This document shows positions 45,692 to 54,088 of a stretch of 64,000 nucleotides of DNA, in pieces. The stretch's first letter is position 1, and every line of letters begins with the position of its first letter. The notes beneath the pieces are model-generated. The model was not told where the DNA came from, did no database searches, and worked only from the letters and a program-made list of their open reading frames with translations. The translations under genes and the position numbers were made by a program. The stretch is from Flavitalea plasmicola (GTDB lineage Bacteria; Bacteroidota; Bacteroidia; Chitinophagales; Chitinophagaceae), in the NCBI RefSeq assembly GCF_030546645.1, contig NZ_JAUOTO010000005.1, forward strand, positions 310,001 through 374,000, read 5' to 3'.

Positions 45692-47053
45692 AGGTGGGGA
45701 AGAGATAAACCACTTCACATATTCAGATAGCTGCGTACTTAAATAATAAGGAAGATTCATTAAGAAATAGGGTTTCTTATTGGGAGTCACAGCTTTTTCA
45801 ACAGAGAAATTTCCACCATAGATCCTGATCGCATAGGGATGGTCCGCAGCGTCGATGAATTGATGAAGCGATCGCAACGTGCCGGTGGCGCCTGATTTTA
45901 CCTCTATAGGTATTAGCATATTGTGGTACATCACCACCAGGTCTACCTCTGCATTGGACTGTGTTTTCTCCCTGACCCAAAAAATCGGTTTATTACTGGA
46001 AAGGGTTTGCAGCGAGATCAACTCCTGCGTGACCAAATGCGGTATGACGGCGCCTTTGTAAGTACTGTTCAGATCATCCATTGTAAGCATTTGCGCCTGT
46101 ATGGAAAGCGTATAATTCACCAATCCCGTATCCAGAAATTGAAGCCTGGGCGCTTTCTTTATGTCCGGTCGCGGAGGTGGTTGCACGTCTGTAGTAGGAT
46201 AGATCAATCGAATGATTTTCGCATCTTCCAGGGTCCTGAATGCTTCCCCTACTTCCCTTGAACGGTAAGTGGAGTTGCCGAAACCCTGGAATTTTACGCG
46301 TTGATCGAGATACAGTGGGGCATTTTCCATTATGTGTTTGATGATCTTCCTTTCTGTATCATTCGTTGTATATTTTTCAACGTCGTTTTTGTAAGTGCTC
46401 CAGATGCTTTCATATACTTTGGTAAGATCAGAAAGACTATTTTTTTCAATATCCGTTTTAATTATTTCAGGCATACCTCCAATAATAGCATACCTGTGGA
46501 AAAGGTCCATTAGTATTTTGTGTGCGGTGGGTCTTACAGGTATTGTCTTCAACTGTGCTACTATTTCCGACCTTCCGGTTGCTCCCAGGTATTCAACGAA
46601 ATTAAAAGGATGCAGGTATAAGAATTCTACTCTGCCAACGGGGAAGCTTTTTACTTTTTGTATCGCAAATTCCAGCAAAGATCCTGCGCTGATAACATGT
46701 AGCGCAGGCAACTCTTCATAGAAGTATCTTAGTAGCTGGATGGCCTGAGGGCTTTCCTGGATCTCGTCAATGAATAGTAATGTTTCACCCATCGCGGACA
46801 AGGGAATATCATATGATAAAAACAATACCTCGCATAAAGTTTTTACATCATAAAAGCCTTCAAAATAACTTTTATCTGCTTTTTTTTCGAGGTTCAGCAT
46901 GATCGCATTTGAATAAGACCGCGCAAAGTCTTTTACCAGGGTTGTTTTTCCAACCTGTCTGGCTCCTCTGATGATCAGGGGTTTTCGCGTGGAACTTGCT
47001 TTCCAATTCACGAGATATTGTTCTGCATTTCTCTTAAAATCCAAAGTGATCAT
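45683..47053 (-). CDS. AAA ATPase with C-terminal DUF4143 domain
   Basis: 456 residues. Walker A is GARQVGKTT (residues 30-38), Walker B LLFIDEIQ (about 92-99), sensor-type segment VISAGSLLEF. The C-terminal half has the DUF4143 pattern: FLDTGLVNYTLS, GAVIPHLVTQELIS, FWVREKTQSNAEVDLVV and IPIEVKSGATGTLRSLHQF, the last resembling a PD-(D/E)xK nuclease core (E-V-D ... E-V-K). Function of the family is unresolved. Three 33-bp-spaced direct repeats lie directly before the start codon. It carries no obvious partner gene. Confidence 0.9.
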   Translation of the reverse strand: MITLDFKRNAEQYLVNWKASSTRKPLIIRGARQVGKTTLVKDFARSYSNAIMLNLEKKADKSYFEGFYDVKTLCEVLFLSYDIPLSAMGETLLFIDEIQESPQAIQLLRYFYEELPALHVISAGSLLEFAIQKVKSFPVGRVEFLYLHPFNFVEYLGATGRSEIVAQLKTIPVRPTAHKILMDLFHRYAIIGGMPEIIKTDIEKNSLSDLTKVYESIWSTYKNDVEKYTTNDTERKIIKHIMENAPLYLDQRVKFQGFGNSTYRSREVGEAFRTLEDAKIIRLIYPTTDVQPPPRPDIKKAPRLQFLDTGLVNYTLSIQAQMLTMDDLNSTYKGAVIPHLVTQELISLQTLSSNKPIFWVREKTQSNAEVDLVVMYHNMLIPIEVKSGATGTLRSLHQFIDAADHPYAIRIYGGNFSVEKAVTPNKKPYFLMNLPYYLSTQLSEYVKWFISSPPKK

Positions 47054-47061
47054 TTTTATGG

Positions 47062-47150
47062 TTGTAACAAAACAAGCCCAATTTTCGGTGTTTTTTGTAA
47101 CAAAACAAGCCCAAATTTAGCGTAGAATTGTAACAAAACAAGCCCAATTT
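47062..47150. repeat. Three direct repeats with 33-bp period before the DUF4143 ATPase gene
   Basis: Copies of TTGTAACAAAACAAGCCCAA plus a short W-rich end (23 bases) at 47062-47084, 47095-47117 and 47128-47150. Start-to-start distance is exactly 33 bases both times, that is about three turns of the helix. The 10-base spacers differ in sequence. The first copy ends 8 bases from the ATG. Confidence 0.92.
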
Positions 47151-47324
47151 GGAGAGATGGCTAATGTTTAAAGAATTAAAACATTGAAAATCAGCATATT
47201 ATTGCTCTATTGGGAGTTTCGTGAGAATGGGGGGCGGCAGCCCATTCGGTGGGGCAAATGGAAAGGCATCCGGCTAAACGTTCACAACGCACCGGATGCT
47301 TCGATGGAACCTTTGGCTCGCCGG

Positions 47325-48020
47325 TTATTCGTTCCCCGCCTTGGCTCCGGGCAGCCGGCTTTTCAGGAGTTTTATCTGTCCATTGTGATTGGATTCATGC
47401 TCGCAAACATGGAACCATTTGCAGTAATTATTGGTAGGACCCCAGGGCCATTGCTGGTCCACGGTCATCAACCATTTGTCGTCTCTTTTTTTAAACTCGG
47501 CGAATGTTTTTTCTCTTGTCTCCTGCAGAATGCTGGTGTAAAAATCCAGGTTATGGCCTTTGATCTGTTTGCGTCCGGCATCGCCCAACCCCATGGCAAC
47601 GCCAAATTTATCCTGCAGGCTTTTATCCCATTTTCCCCAGGGGGTGCCGTTGAACGTATGTTCGTGATAAAATGCATCGGTGGCGGCCAGGTGAAAGAGC
47701 ATGGCGCCGATGGTATTGGCTTTGTCATCCAGCAGGAAGTCCAGCTGTTCTGTCGTCATTCCCTTGGAAGAATGCAACATGATGGTCCGCATCCAGGTCA
47801 TCATGGACACGAGGGTTCCTATCTGGGGCGAATAACCTTCCTTGGGGCCGATGATGTTCATTTCATCGGCGAAGGGAGCTGCGGTGTCAGGGTGAGGGGG
47901 CAAAAAGGGATGGGCGAACGTCGTTGAAGGGAAGAGGCTCAGCCCGGTGATGCCGGCAGCTAGTCCAGCTGTGGCTTTCAGGAATTTGCGCCTGTCGGCG
48001 GGTGTGTGTTGTGAGGACAT
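47325..48020 (-). CDS. DinB-superfamily protein with Tat signal
   Basis: 231 residues. The N-terminus has a twin-arginine signal (DRRKFLKATAGLAAGITGL). The DinB four-helix bundle follows, with likely metal ligands in AMLFHLAATDAFYHEH and HVCEHESNHNGQI. DinB proteins are putative metal-dependent hydrolases or thiol transferases. A Tat signal means it would be exported folded, probably with its metal bound; this is uncommon for the family. Confidence 0.85.
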   Translation of the reverse strand: MSSQHTPADRRKFLKATAGLAAGITGLSLFPSTTFAHPFLPPHPDTAAPFADEMNIIGPKEGYSPQIGTLVSMMTWMRTIMLHSSKGMTTEQLDFLLDDKANTIGAMLFHLAATDAFYHEHTFNGTPWGKWDKSLQDKFGVAMGLGDAGRKQIKGHNLDFYTSILQETREKTFAEFKKRDDKWLMTVDQQWPWGPTNNYCKWFHVCEHESNHNGQIKLLKSRLPGAKAGNE

Positions 48021-48128
48021 GTCAATGGTTATTTTCCCGAAGCTAGTTAAAAGCCAGCTGAAAATATCCCCGTTGGGAAGTTTTTCCCCGGGGGATCGTA
48101 CACGCAGGTAGCCCGCTGCTGTCCACTC

Positions 48129-48485
48129 CTATTTTGTGATCAATCCCACCATATTTCCCTCGGGGTCGGAGAACCATGCGAATTTCCTGTTGTCCGGTAG
48201 GGTAACGGGGCCTACCAGTTTCCTGCCGCCGGCCGCAGCTATTTTCTCAAGACTGTCATTGATGTCGTCCACCCGGATATAGAAAGTGACGTAGTTGTGG
48301 GCTTCGTGTCCCAGGGAGGTAATATGACCCTGGACTCATTCGGAAGAATTGGTATTCAATAAAGAAGCCATGGGGATAGGGGTGGGGCTCCATCCGAAAA
48401 GTCCTGTATAAAAAGCGGTGGTTTTTGCAAGGTCTTTACAGCCTACCTCGAAATGGATAACAGGGTTGCCAATTGGGGGTGTCAT
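48129..48485 (-). pseudogene. VOC/glyoxalase-family gene with one in-frame stop
   Basis: Read from the ATG at 48485 the frame encodes PIGNPVIHFEVGCKDLAKTT, then FYTGLFGWSPTPIP, and after codon 50 continues in the same frame with QGHITSLGHEAHNYVTFYI and FAWFSDPEGNMVGLITK to a TAG at 48129. The only defect is TGA at 48336-48338 (after NTNSSE), where the family normally has Gly (GGA to TGA, one base). Otherwise the 118-codon frame is intact, with no frameshift, suggesting recent inactivation, a sequencing error or, less likely, recoding. Confidence 0.85.
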
Positions 48486-48612
48486 AATCGTAGTTTTCCA
48501 GGCAAGATAGGCTGGCTAAGAGGAAATAAATTGTAAAAATGTTTCCCGCGATAATTGCTTTATCTTCAGATGGATCAGTTTAATTTTTTACATCCAGAAA
48601 TCACCTGCTTTT

Positions 48613-49320
48613 ATGGAAAAACTCGCAAAGGAAGTCCGGCTGCTGAAGCTCTATTCGTTAGTGTTAACCTGTATGTTTATCGTGTTTATATTCATGTCTT
48701 TCCGCCGGAACAGCGACAAGGCGAAGTTCCAGGAGATTGATGTGGAAAGGATCAATGTCGTTGAAAAGGACGGTACCCTGAAGATGGTGATCTCCAATGC
48801 TGAAAGACAGCATCCGGGCATGACGGAGGGAAAGGAGGTGCGAAAAAGGGAGCGGTCCCCGGGGATGATCTTTTTCAATGGCGACGGGGATGAGTGCGGC
48901 GGGCTGGTGTATGAGGCCAATAAAAAGGAGGCGGGCATGGTGTTCTCCGTGGACCAGTACCGCAATGACCAGATCATGCAGCTGCAATATGAACAAAATG
49001 TGACGGGACCTGATAAACAGCGGACCTATGGTTTGCGGCTATGGGACCGCCCTGAAGAATGGACCGTCACCCGTCTCAATAAGGTAGTGGATTCCCTGCA
49101 GGCTCTGAAAGACAAGGCGGCGCTGAAGCAGGAGCTCGGTCGTATGAGGAAGGCGGGGAATTTAGGGGCAGAACGTCTTTTTGTCGGAAAGATGCCCAAT
49201 GGGGAAGTAGGATTATTTATCAATGATGAGAAAGGGATCACGCGGATCAAGATCTATGTGGATAAGGAGGGGCATACGTTCTTTAAAACCTTTGATGAGA
49301 CGGGGCGGTTGGAGAATTAG
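48613..49320 (+). CDS. Conserved membrane-anchored protein of unknown function
   Basis: 235 residues. One membrane helix near the N-terminus (LLKLYSLVLTCMFIVFIFMSF) and then a soluble domain with FQEIDVERINVVEKDGTLKMVISN and repeated beta segments (GMIFFNGDGDECGGLVYE; GEVGLFINDEKGITRIKIYVDKEG). I do not know a named family, though the pattern is common in Bacteroidota. Ends next to the convergent MBL gene. Confidence 0.75.
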   Translation: MEKLAKEVRLLKLYSLVLTCMFIVFIFMSFRRNSDKAKFQEIDVERINVVEKDGTLKMVISNAERQHPGMTEGKEVRKRERSPGMIFFNGDGDECGGLVYEANKKEAGMVFSVDQYRNDQIMQLQYEQNVTGPDKQRTYGLRLWDRPEEWTVTRLNKVVDSLQALKDKAALKQELGRMRKAGNLGAERLFVGKMPNGEVGLFINDEKGITRIKIYVDKEGHTFFKTFDETGRLEN

Positions 49321-49348
49321 ACGGAACGAAAACGGGGCGATAGACTGT

Positions 49349-50227
49349 TCATCGATTGACAGGCGGCTGGTGTAGCAGATCGTGTACGGTGTCTCCCGGC
49401 AGCAACCGGCGGACGGGGATATTGATACTATATTTTTCACACTGATCCCTGATGGCCCGGTCGATCTCCTCCGGGGAATAGCGGGAAGAAAAATGTCCCA
49501 GGATCAGCTGTTCGATGCGGATGGAGCTGACCATCTCCATGACTTCTTCCAGGGTGCTGTGGTGATTTCCAAACGTCCTGGTTTTGACGGGCTCGCCGTT
49601 GTCCAGGAAGGTGGCTTCATGGATGAGGATGTTGGTGTTGTCCCATTTGCTTCCATCTTCCACGGGAGTGTCGCCTGAGTAAGCCAGCAGATTGGTCCTT
49701 ATTTCCATGGACAGGCTGTCCCTGCCCTGCTTTTCGGAAAGTTGCCGGAGTTCCTGTCCGGAGAGGTGGGTGAACTCGGGCTTTAATTTTTTACGCGTCT
49801 GGACAACCATGTATCCCAGGCTTTTGATGATGTGTGTGTCGACAGGCACATGACCGTTGCGGAGGGGTTTCACCAGCAGGTCTTTGGCAATAGGTATTTC
49901 GTCGCCATCCGTGACGGGTGTCCAGACGGTCTGGGCTACTTGCGGATCGAACTTTTTGGAGAAGGCTTCGAGGTTCGGGAAGGAGCCGGCGTCCTTTGGA
50001 TAGTACATGATGGGGTAGCCGGGGCGGGCGTTGAGCTGATTGAGCTGTAACAATCCGGTGAGGTGGTCCCTGTCGGCATGGGAGATGAAGACGTGGTCGA
50101 TCTTGCGGCTTTTTTGGAGGAGTGCGGAGATGAGGCCATCGCCCGCGTCGAAGAGGAGGCCCCATTCTTCTATGAAGTACCAGGTGGAGAAGAGGGCAGT
50201 GGAGTAGGCCGTGATGGTGAGGTGCAT
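49349..50227 (-). CDS. MBL-fold metal-dependent hydrolase, RNase Z-like
   Basis: 292 residues. Zinc motif SHADRDHLTG (HxHxDH variant with Ala-Asp), later metal ligands in LAYSGDTP, NHHST and LGHFSSRYS. The C-terminal GHFSSRY pattern is typical of the RNase Z/ElaC branch, which cleaves tRNA 3' ends, though many relatives have other substrates. It is 9 bases upstream of the start of an unknown gene on the same strand, so it is the last gene of that set. Confidence 0.87.
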   Translation of the reverse strand: MHLTITAYSTALFSTWYFIEEWGLLFDAGDGLISALLQKSRKIDHVFISHADRDHLTGLLQLNQLNARPGYPIMYYPKDAGSFPNLEAFSKKFDPQVAQTVWTPVTDGDEIPIAKDLLVKPLRNGHVPVDTHIIKSLGYMVVQTRKKLKPEFTHLSGQELRQLSEKQGRDSLSMEIRTNLLAYSGDTPVEDGSKWDNTNILIHEATFLDNGEPVKTRTFGNHHSTLEEVMEMVSSIRIEQLILGHFSSRYSPEEIDRAIRDQCEKYSINIPVRRLLPGDTVHDLLHQPPVNR

Positions 50228-50235
50228 GGTGCAAT

Positions 50236-50580
50236 TTAGTGAAACATTTCCAGCAGGATGATGGGGGCATTCGAAGTGCCGGTCCAGAGGCTGGCGAGGT
50301 AGCCGAAATTGCCGGGCAGGCTTTCAAGGTGGATGCTGTCGGGGTTGTTGATGATATGATCGTGCAGATCGGTCTTGTAGATCTTATAACTGTCTTTGAT
50401 GGGCAGCCAGTTGAGTTTGTTTCCCAGGTTTGCAATGATGAGTTGCACGGGCCCGCTTTTGAAGAGAGCCCGTATTTCATGCTGATCAAGATACCTTTCC
50501 CTTTTGATGTCAAGAAGCCCATTGTCTGTCCAGAGACATTCCAGGGGAATTTGAGAGACGACTCTTAGAGATATGTCCAT
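50236..50580 (-). CDS. Hypothetical protein
   Basis: 114 residues, no signal or membrane segment. I do not recognise the family. The pattern ECLWTDNGLLDIKRERYLDQHEI ... GPVQLIIANLGNKLNWLP ... NAPIILLEMFH looks like a small alpha-beta domain. It lies directly between the MBL gene (8 bases) and a secreted protein gene (10 bases), so it is part of a minus-strand operon. Confidence 0.65.
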   Translation of the reverse strand: MDISLRVVSQIPLECLWTDNGLLDIKRERYLDQHEIRALFKSGPVQLIIANLGNKLNWLPIKDSYKIYKTDLHDHIINNPDSIHLESLPGNFGYLASLWTGTSNAPIILLEMFH

Positions 50581-50590
50581 CAGTCACTTT

Positions 50591-51166
50591 TTATTTTAAG
50601 GTTATCTTCCAATATTTATGCTCGTAGGTTTTTGCGAAGAGGGCGTTTCTCCCGATACAATTAATGTCACGCAGAAAAGCATATGGTTTAATGTTAATAT
50701 ATGCTCTCGTGTGAGCGGCACCATTGATGATCTCGCAGATCTGTATCCGCTGTTGTTCATCTGTACCGGGATTGTTCAGGCAGGCGAAATCTTGCATATT
50801 CTTTGAAAATACAGGTTCTCCGATGAGCGTGTCGACTGCGCCGGTGGATCGGTTGATCAGATAATAGACTTCTTCATTGGGGCCAAGCATCTGGACAAGG
50901 GAGAGCTTTGTGTTTTTGATGTCACCCAAGTATTTATATTCTTCGAATTCGGGATTGTCGACGAATACCATTGATTTTTTCCCTTCGACAGGCAGTGTTA
51001 TTTTTTTTGATCGTGTCTTTATCAGTGTATTTGTATCAAGATATTTTATTTTTTCGCAATCGTTGTATTGTGAGCCGCTGATCTCCGTATGCCTATATGG
51101 GATCGTGGTTTGTGAAAATGCCTGGGGAGAAATGAATAGGAGAACGAAGATAATATAGTCTTTCAT
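50591..51166 (-). CDS. Secreted protein of unknown function
   Basis: 191 residues from the ATG at 51166 (longer frame would need a non-ATG start). Signal peptide MKDYIIFVLLFISPQAFSQ. The mature part has four cysteines and a beta-rich pattern; no family recognised. Its start region, including leader, is nearly the same as that of the next gene upstream. Confidence 0.68.
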   Translation of the reverse strand: MKDYIIFVLLFISPQAFSQTTIPYRHTEISGSQYNDCEKIKYLDTNTLIKTRSKKITLPVEGKKSMVFVDNPEFEEYKYLGDIKNTKLSLVQMLGPNEEVYYLINRSTGAVDTLIGEPVFSKNMQDFACLNNPGTDEQQRIQICEIINGAAHTRAYINIKPYAFLRDINCIGRNALFAKTYEHKYWKITLK

Positions 51167-51200
51167 CGGTATAAATATCTGCAATTATTATCGTATTTTA

Positions 51201-51701
51201 TCATGACTCCTCGATGCTGATGGGTGATAGTTTTTGAATATGCCTGAATGCTTCCTGCAGATCCTCCCTGGAGATATTCACCGATATTTGTTTCTTATGC
51301 CCGTCATGGTATTTGATGGTGAGCGTATTCTCCATGCTGGTTCTAAATGAGTGCCGGTGCCTGAGAAAGTCGGAAATGAAGCCGGTCTCCATTGCCTGGG
51401 TAAGTGGAAGGGAGGCCTCGATGCTGCTGATCTCGGCAAAAAGAAATTCTCTTGAACCCGAGAATGCCGGGATGAATCTCTTGTACAAGATCCTGAATCT
51501 GTCGTCCATGACAACGCATATCTTCCTGCTATTGCGACCTATGGCGAATGCTATGAGCACCATGACGACCCCTACTACAGGTGGGTTTTCTTCCAGGTGG
51601 AGCGCCAGGTAACCGATGAAGACCAAGCCTAATATATTCGCAAGGTAGAAGTCGAAGACCTTGCTTGTCGAGGAGGATCTGAATATAATAGGGTCTTTCA
51701 T
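51201..51701 (-). CDS. Small membrane protein, PH-like unknown
   Basis: 166 residues from the ATG at 51701. Two membrane helices (about residues 22-65) and then a soluble domain (KICVVMDDRFRILYKRF ... EISSIEASLPLT ... LTIKYHDGHKKQISVNI) reminiscent of bacterial PH-like domains. Function unknown. The start region matches that of the secreted protein gene downstream in 22 of 26 bases. Confidence 0.7.
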   Translation of the reverse strand: MKDPIIFRSSSTSKVFDFYLANILGLVFIGYLALHLEENPPVVGVVMVLIAFAIGRNSRKICVVMDDRFRILYKRFIPAFSGSREFLFAEISSIEASLPLTQAMETGFISDFLRHRHSFRTSMENTLTIKYHDGHKKQISVNISREDLQEAFRHIQKLSPISIEES

Positions 51702-51741
51702 GCGTATAAACAACTACAACGTATAACTATCTCGATTATTA

Positions 51742-52653
51742 TCATCTCCTGTCAAGGGACTTTTTCCCATGCACCGTAAAGACCCTGGAGAGATTGAAGC
51801 CGAAGCGGATAGCCCCTTTCCCGAAATTGTCGGTCGTCTCCGTCAGGAAGGCGCGCTCGTTCATGCCCAGGCTATTGGAGAAGTGCAGTTGGAAGACATG
51901 TCCGCCTGTCTCTATGTCGAAGCCGATGGCCAGCGGATCCTGGTAAGTGCCGGGCCGCAGACCGGAAATGATGTGATGATAGTCCACCACGAATGCCGTC
52001 CGCCTGGATAGTTTGAATCGGGCGCCGATGCCCAGTGCGAAGACGTCATTGTGATCTTCCGTCAGGGAGACGAGATTGCGATGCACCATCTCGGGCGTTA
52101 GCTGCAAGCTGAACCTTTCACTGAATTTCCGGCCCAAGATGATGGCATTGTAGTAAGAGAGGCGGGAGCTATAGAAATTCTTGCGGGTGGTGTCGGACCA
52201 GGGGGCGGTGGTCAGGGTCATGGAAGTCACCAGCACGACGGAAAGGGGCCATGCGTGTGGACCGGTGGACTGCCAGATGGGCCGTAATTTAAGGAAGCCA
52301 TCGATCTCTTTATTCACGTTGCTTCTGCCGATGCCGATCATCACGCTGTTCAGCAGCCCATAGTCGAAGCCCAGGCGCATATTGGCCTGATCCAGGCCAT
52401 ACAGGTTGCGGGCCCCGGAGTTCACCAGGCCAAACCGGTGCAGGATGCGGGTGTCCAGCACGCCCTTGCCCAGGAATTCCATGGATTGTCCGTCAATCAC
52501 GCGCGTGGATTTGAAAGCGTTGGTCACGTGCTCTTTCTTCGGGGTCTTGTCCTCCACCAGGCTCAGCAGGTCCTGTTGCTGCGCGAGCAGGCGGCTTTGT
52601 CCTGCGAAGAAAAGGGAAGAGAGGAGGATGGCCGTCAGGATAGCTTGCTTCAT
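51742..52653 (-). CDS. DUF5777 family beta-barrel protein
   Basis: 303 residues from the ATG at 52653. Signal peptide ends at RLLAQQQ. DUF5777 features: VTNAFKSTRVIDGQSMEFLGKGVLDTRILHRFG at the N-terminus, repeated amphipathic strands and a terminal FGFNLSRVFTVHG. Predicted outer-membrane barrel. It is the last gene of an operon with YceI, an OB-fold protein and two cytochrome-like proteins; this gene set recurs in Bacteroidota and suggests an electron-transfer or lipid-related role (inference). Confidence 0.87.
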   Translation of the reverse strand: MKQAILTAILLSSLFFAGQSRLLAQQQDLLSLVEDKTPKKEHVTNAFKSTRVIDGQSMEFLGKGVLDTRILHRFGLVNSGARNLYGLDQANMRLGFDYGLLNSVMIGIGRSNVNKEIDGFLKLRPIWQSTGPHAWPLSVVLVTSMTLTTAPWSDTTRKNFYSSRLSYYNAIILGRKFSERFSLQLTPEMVHRNLVSLTEDHNDVFALGIGARFKLSRRTAFVVDYHHIISGLRPGTYQDPLAIGFDIETGGHVFQLHFSNSLGMNERAFLTETTDNFGKGAIRFGFNLSRVFTVHGKKSLDRR

Positions 52654-52658
52654 GTGCG

Positions 52659-53216
52659 TCACATTTTTAATGGTTCCAGCAGGCAATCGACGCTGATCTT
52701 CGCATGATCGGAGACCTTATCTTTCACCAGGCCGGGGATGGTAATATTGAATTCCGACAGCAGGACGTCAAATTCGGCCGTCGCCTGTATCTTCCCGTTC
52801 TTCACCGTGATCTTCCCGTTGGCAGTAACCTCCTTTGTCTGTCCGTGAATGCTGAGCAATCCCTTTACCTTCAGGTTACTGACCCCATCCTTCGTATAGG
52901 CGATTTCGTTATTATTCAGGAGCTGTCCCCTGAAATCCGCCTTGGGATATTTATCGCTCTCCACATAGTTCTCGTTGAAATGTTCCTGCATGAGGGCTTT
53001 TTCAAACTCGAAGCCTTTCAACAGCGCCGACAGCTGTAGGGCGCCTGTGCGGCTGTCCAGGACGCAGGTGACGCTCCTGTTATTCGCCGCGATCTTTTCC
53101 ATTCCGCCGGTGGCGTCAAAACTGATATGCCCTTGCCTGGTGAAGAATTTGTCCTGTGCCGGGGCCTTGGCAAGGCAGATGAGGCAGGAGCCCAGCAGGA
53201 GTGTGATGATCCTCAT
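52659..53216 (-). CDS. YceI-family periplasmic protein
   Basis: 185 residues from the ATG at 53216; the longer frame upstream lies over another gene. Signal peptide MRIITLLLGSCLICLAKAPAQ. YceI lipocalin-like barrel: RQGHISFDATGGMEKIAANNRS ... FRGQLLNNNEIAYTKDGVSNLKVKGLLSIHGQTKEV ... FDVLLSEFNITIPGLVKDKVSDHAKISVD. YceI proteins bind isoprenoid-type lipids such as quinones. Position beside c-type cytochrome-like genes fits a quinone role. It starts 10 bases after the OB-fold gene. Confidence 0.9.
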   Translation of the reverse strand: MRIITLLLGSCLICLAKAPAQDKFFTRQGHISFDATGGMEKIAANNRSVTCVLDSRTGALQLSALLKGFEFEKALMQEHFNENYVESDKYPKADFRGQLLNNNEIAYTKDGVSNLKVKGLLSIHGQTKEVTANGKITVKNGKIQATAEFDVLLSEFNITIPGLVKDKVSDHAKISVDCLLEPLKM

Positions 53217-53226
53217 AATATATATT

Positions 53227-53694
53227 TTAATGATTGGGTGTTCCTCCCGTGGGGACCCGTACGCATCGGACGAGCTGTACCTCCGACCCCAGGATCCCTG
53301 TCTCATCCCTGCTGAAGCCGATGAGCAGGCCTTTGAGGATGATGCTGCGTCCCGTGTCCATGAGGGCAATATCTTCCCCGTGTGTGCTGTCGATGGAGCA
53401 GCGGATGGCGGCGGCGCCGGTGTTCCCTCCCAGGGCCACCGTGTAGTGGCCTGTCCCGTCTGCACTCCTTTCCCTGATGATCCCTTCTACGGCCACCAGC
53501 TTGCCGGTGTATTTCCTCGCTGCGGCAGGTTCATCGGCAAGGAAAGCATGGATGAGCTCTTTGTCACGCACCTGGTAGTCAGGTGCGGCGCCGGAGAGGT
53601 CTTTATTGGTGCGGTGGTATTCCTTGTAGCCATAGATGACAGCCAGGGAAATTCCGGCGGCAAGCGTTATGAGCAATAGTTTCTTAATCGACAT
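53227..53694 (-). CDS. OB-fold (tRNA_anti-like) membrane-anchored protein
   Basis: 155 residues. One N-terminal membrane helix (LLLITLAAGISLAVIYGY) and an OB-fold domain: HAFLADEPAAARKYTGKLVAVEGIIRE ... YTVALGGNTGAAAIRCSID ... GRSIILKGLLIGF. This family (tRNA_anti-like) is found in the periplasm; it is not expected to act on tRNA. It lies between YceI and the smaller cytochrome-like gene in the operon. Confidence 0.82.
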   Translation of the reverse strand: MSIKKLLLITLAAGISLAVIYGYKEYHRTNKDLSGAAPDYQVRDKELIHAFLADEPAAARKYTGKLVAVEGIIRERSADGTGHYTVALGGNTGAAAIRCSIDSTHGEDIALMDTGRSIILKGLLIGFSRDETGILGSEVQLVRCVRVPTGGTPNH

Positions 53695-53707
53695 GGTCTA
53701 TGATGTT

Positions 53708-54073
53708 TCAGTTATTCAACATGCCATTGGTCACCCAGCAGTTGATGGTCTTTATCTGGGCGGCAGTGAGCGAGGATCCCAGTGGCATTCTGCCGGCCTT
53801 AACGGAAGACAGGACCTGGGTTCCGGCATTCTTTATCTCATTGAATGTGGTGAGGGCGCCCGGCCCGTTGGTGCTGCCGGCCCCATGACAGCCCATGCCC
53901 TGGCTGCAGCTGCCGGTGATGAGGGGCAATACTTCAGTGGAGAAGGAGGGTGCGGTACCGTTGCAGTTGAAACTTACCGGGTACAGCATTTGTTCCTTGT
54001 CATAATAGCATGCATTCATCGCGAGGACGATGGCGGCGATGAATACAAGGACGATGGTCTTTTTCCTGTACAT
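53708..54073 (-). CDS. Small cytochrome-c-like lipoprotein with CX5CH motif
   Basis: 121 residues, lipobox MNAC. The protein resembles cytochrome-c-type domains of the planctomycete/Bacteroidota class (FSTEVLPLITGSCSQGMGCHGAG ... GRMPLGSSLTAAQIKTINCWVTNG), but the heme motif is CSQGMGCH (CX5CH) and not CxxCH. The LPLG and Met near the C-terminus could provide an axial ligand. It is unclear if heme is bound. It is adjacent to a related larger gene in the operon. Confidence 0.78.
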   Translation of the reverse strand: MYRKKTIVLVFIAAIVLAMNACYYDKEQMLYPVSFNCNGTAPSFSTEVLPLITGSCSQGMGCHGAGSTNGPGALTTFNEIKNAGTQVLSSVKAGRMPLGSSLTAAQIKTINCWVTNGMLNN

Positions 54074-54088
54074 TTTTTATAGCTTATC

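Noticed and set aside
47062-47150. Possible CRISPR array
   Set aside because: Repeats are 23 bases but spacers only 10 bases, three copies, and they touch a start codon; no cas genes are present.
52659-53465. 268-residue version of the YceI protein
   Set aside because: The first 83 residues are antisense to the OB-fold gene and lack family features; the ATG at 53216 gives a proper signal peptide.
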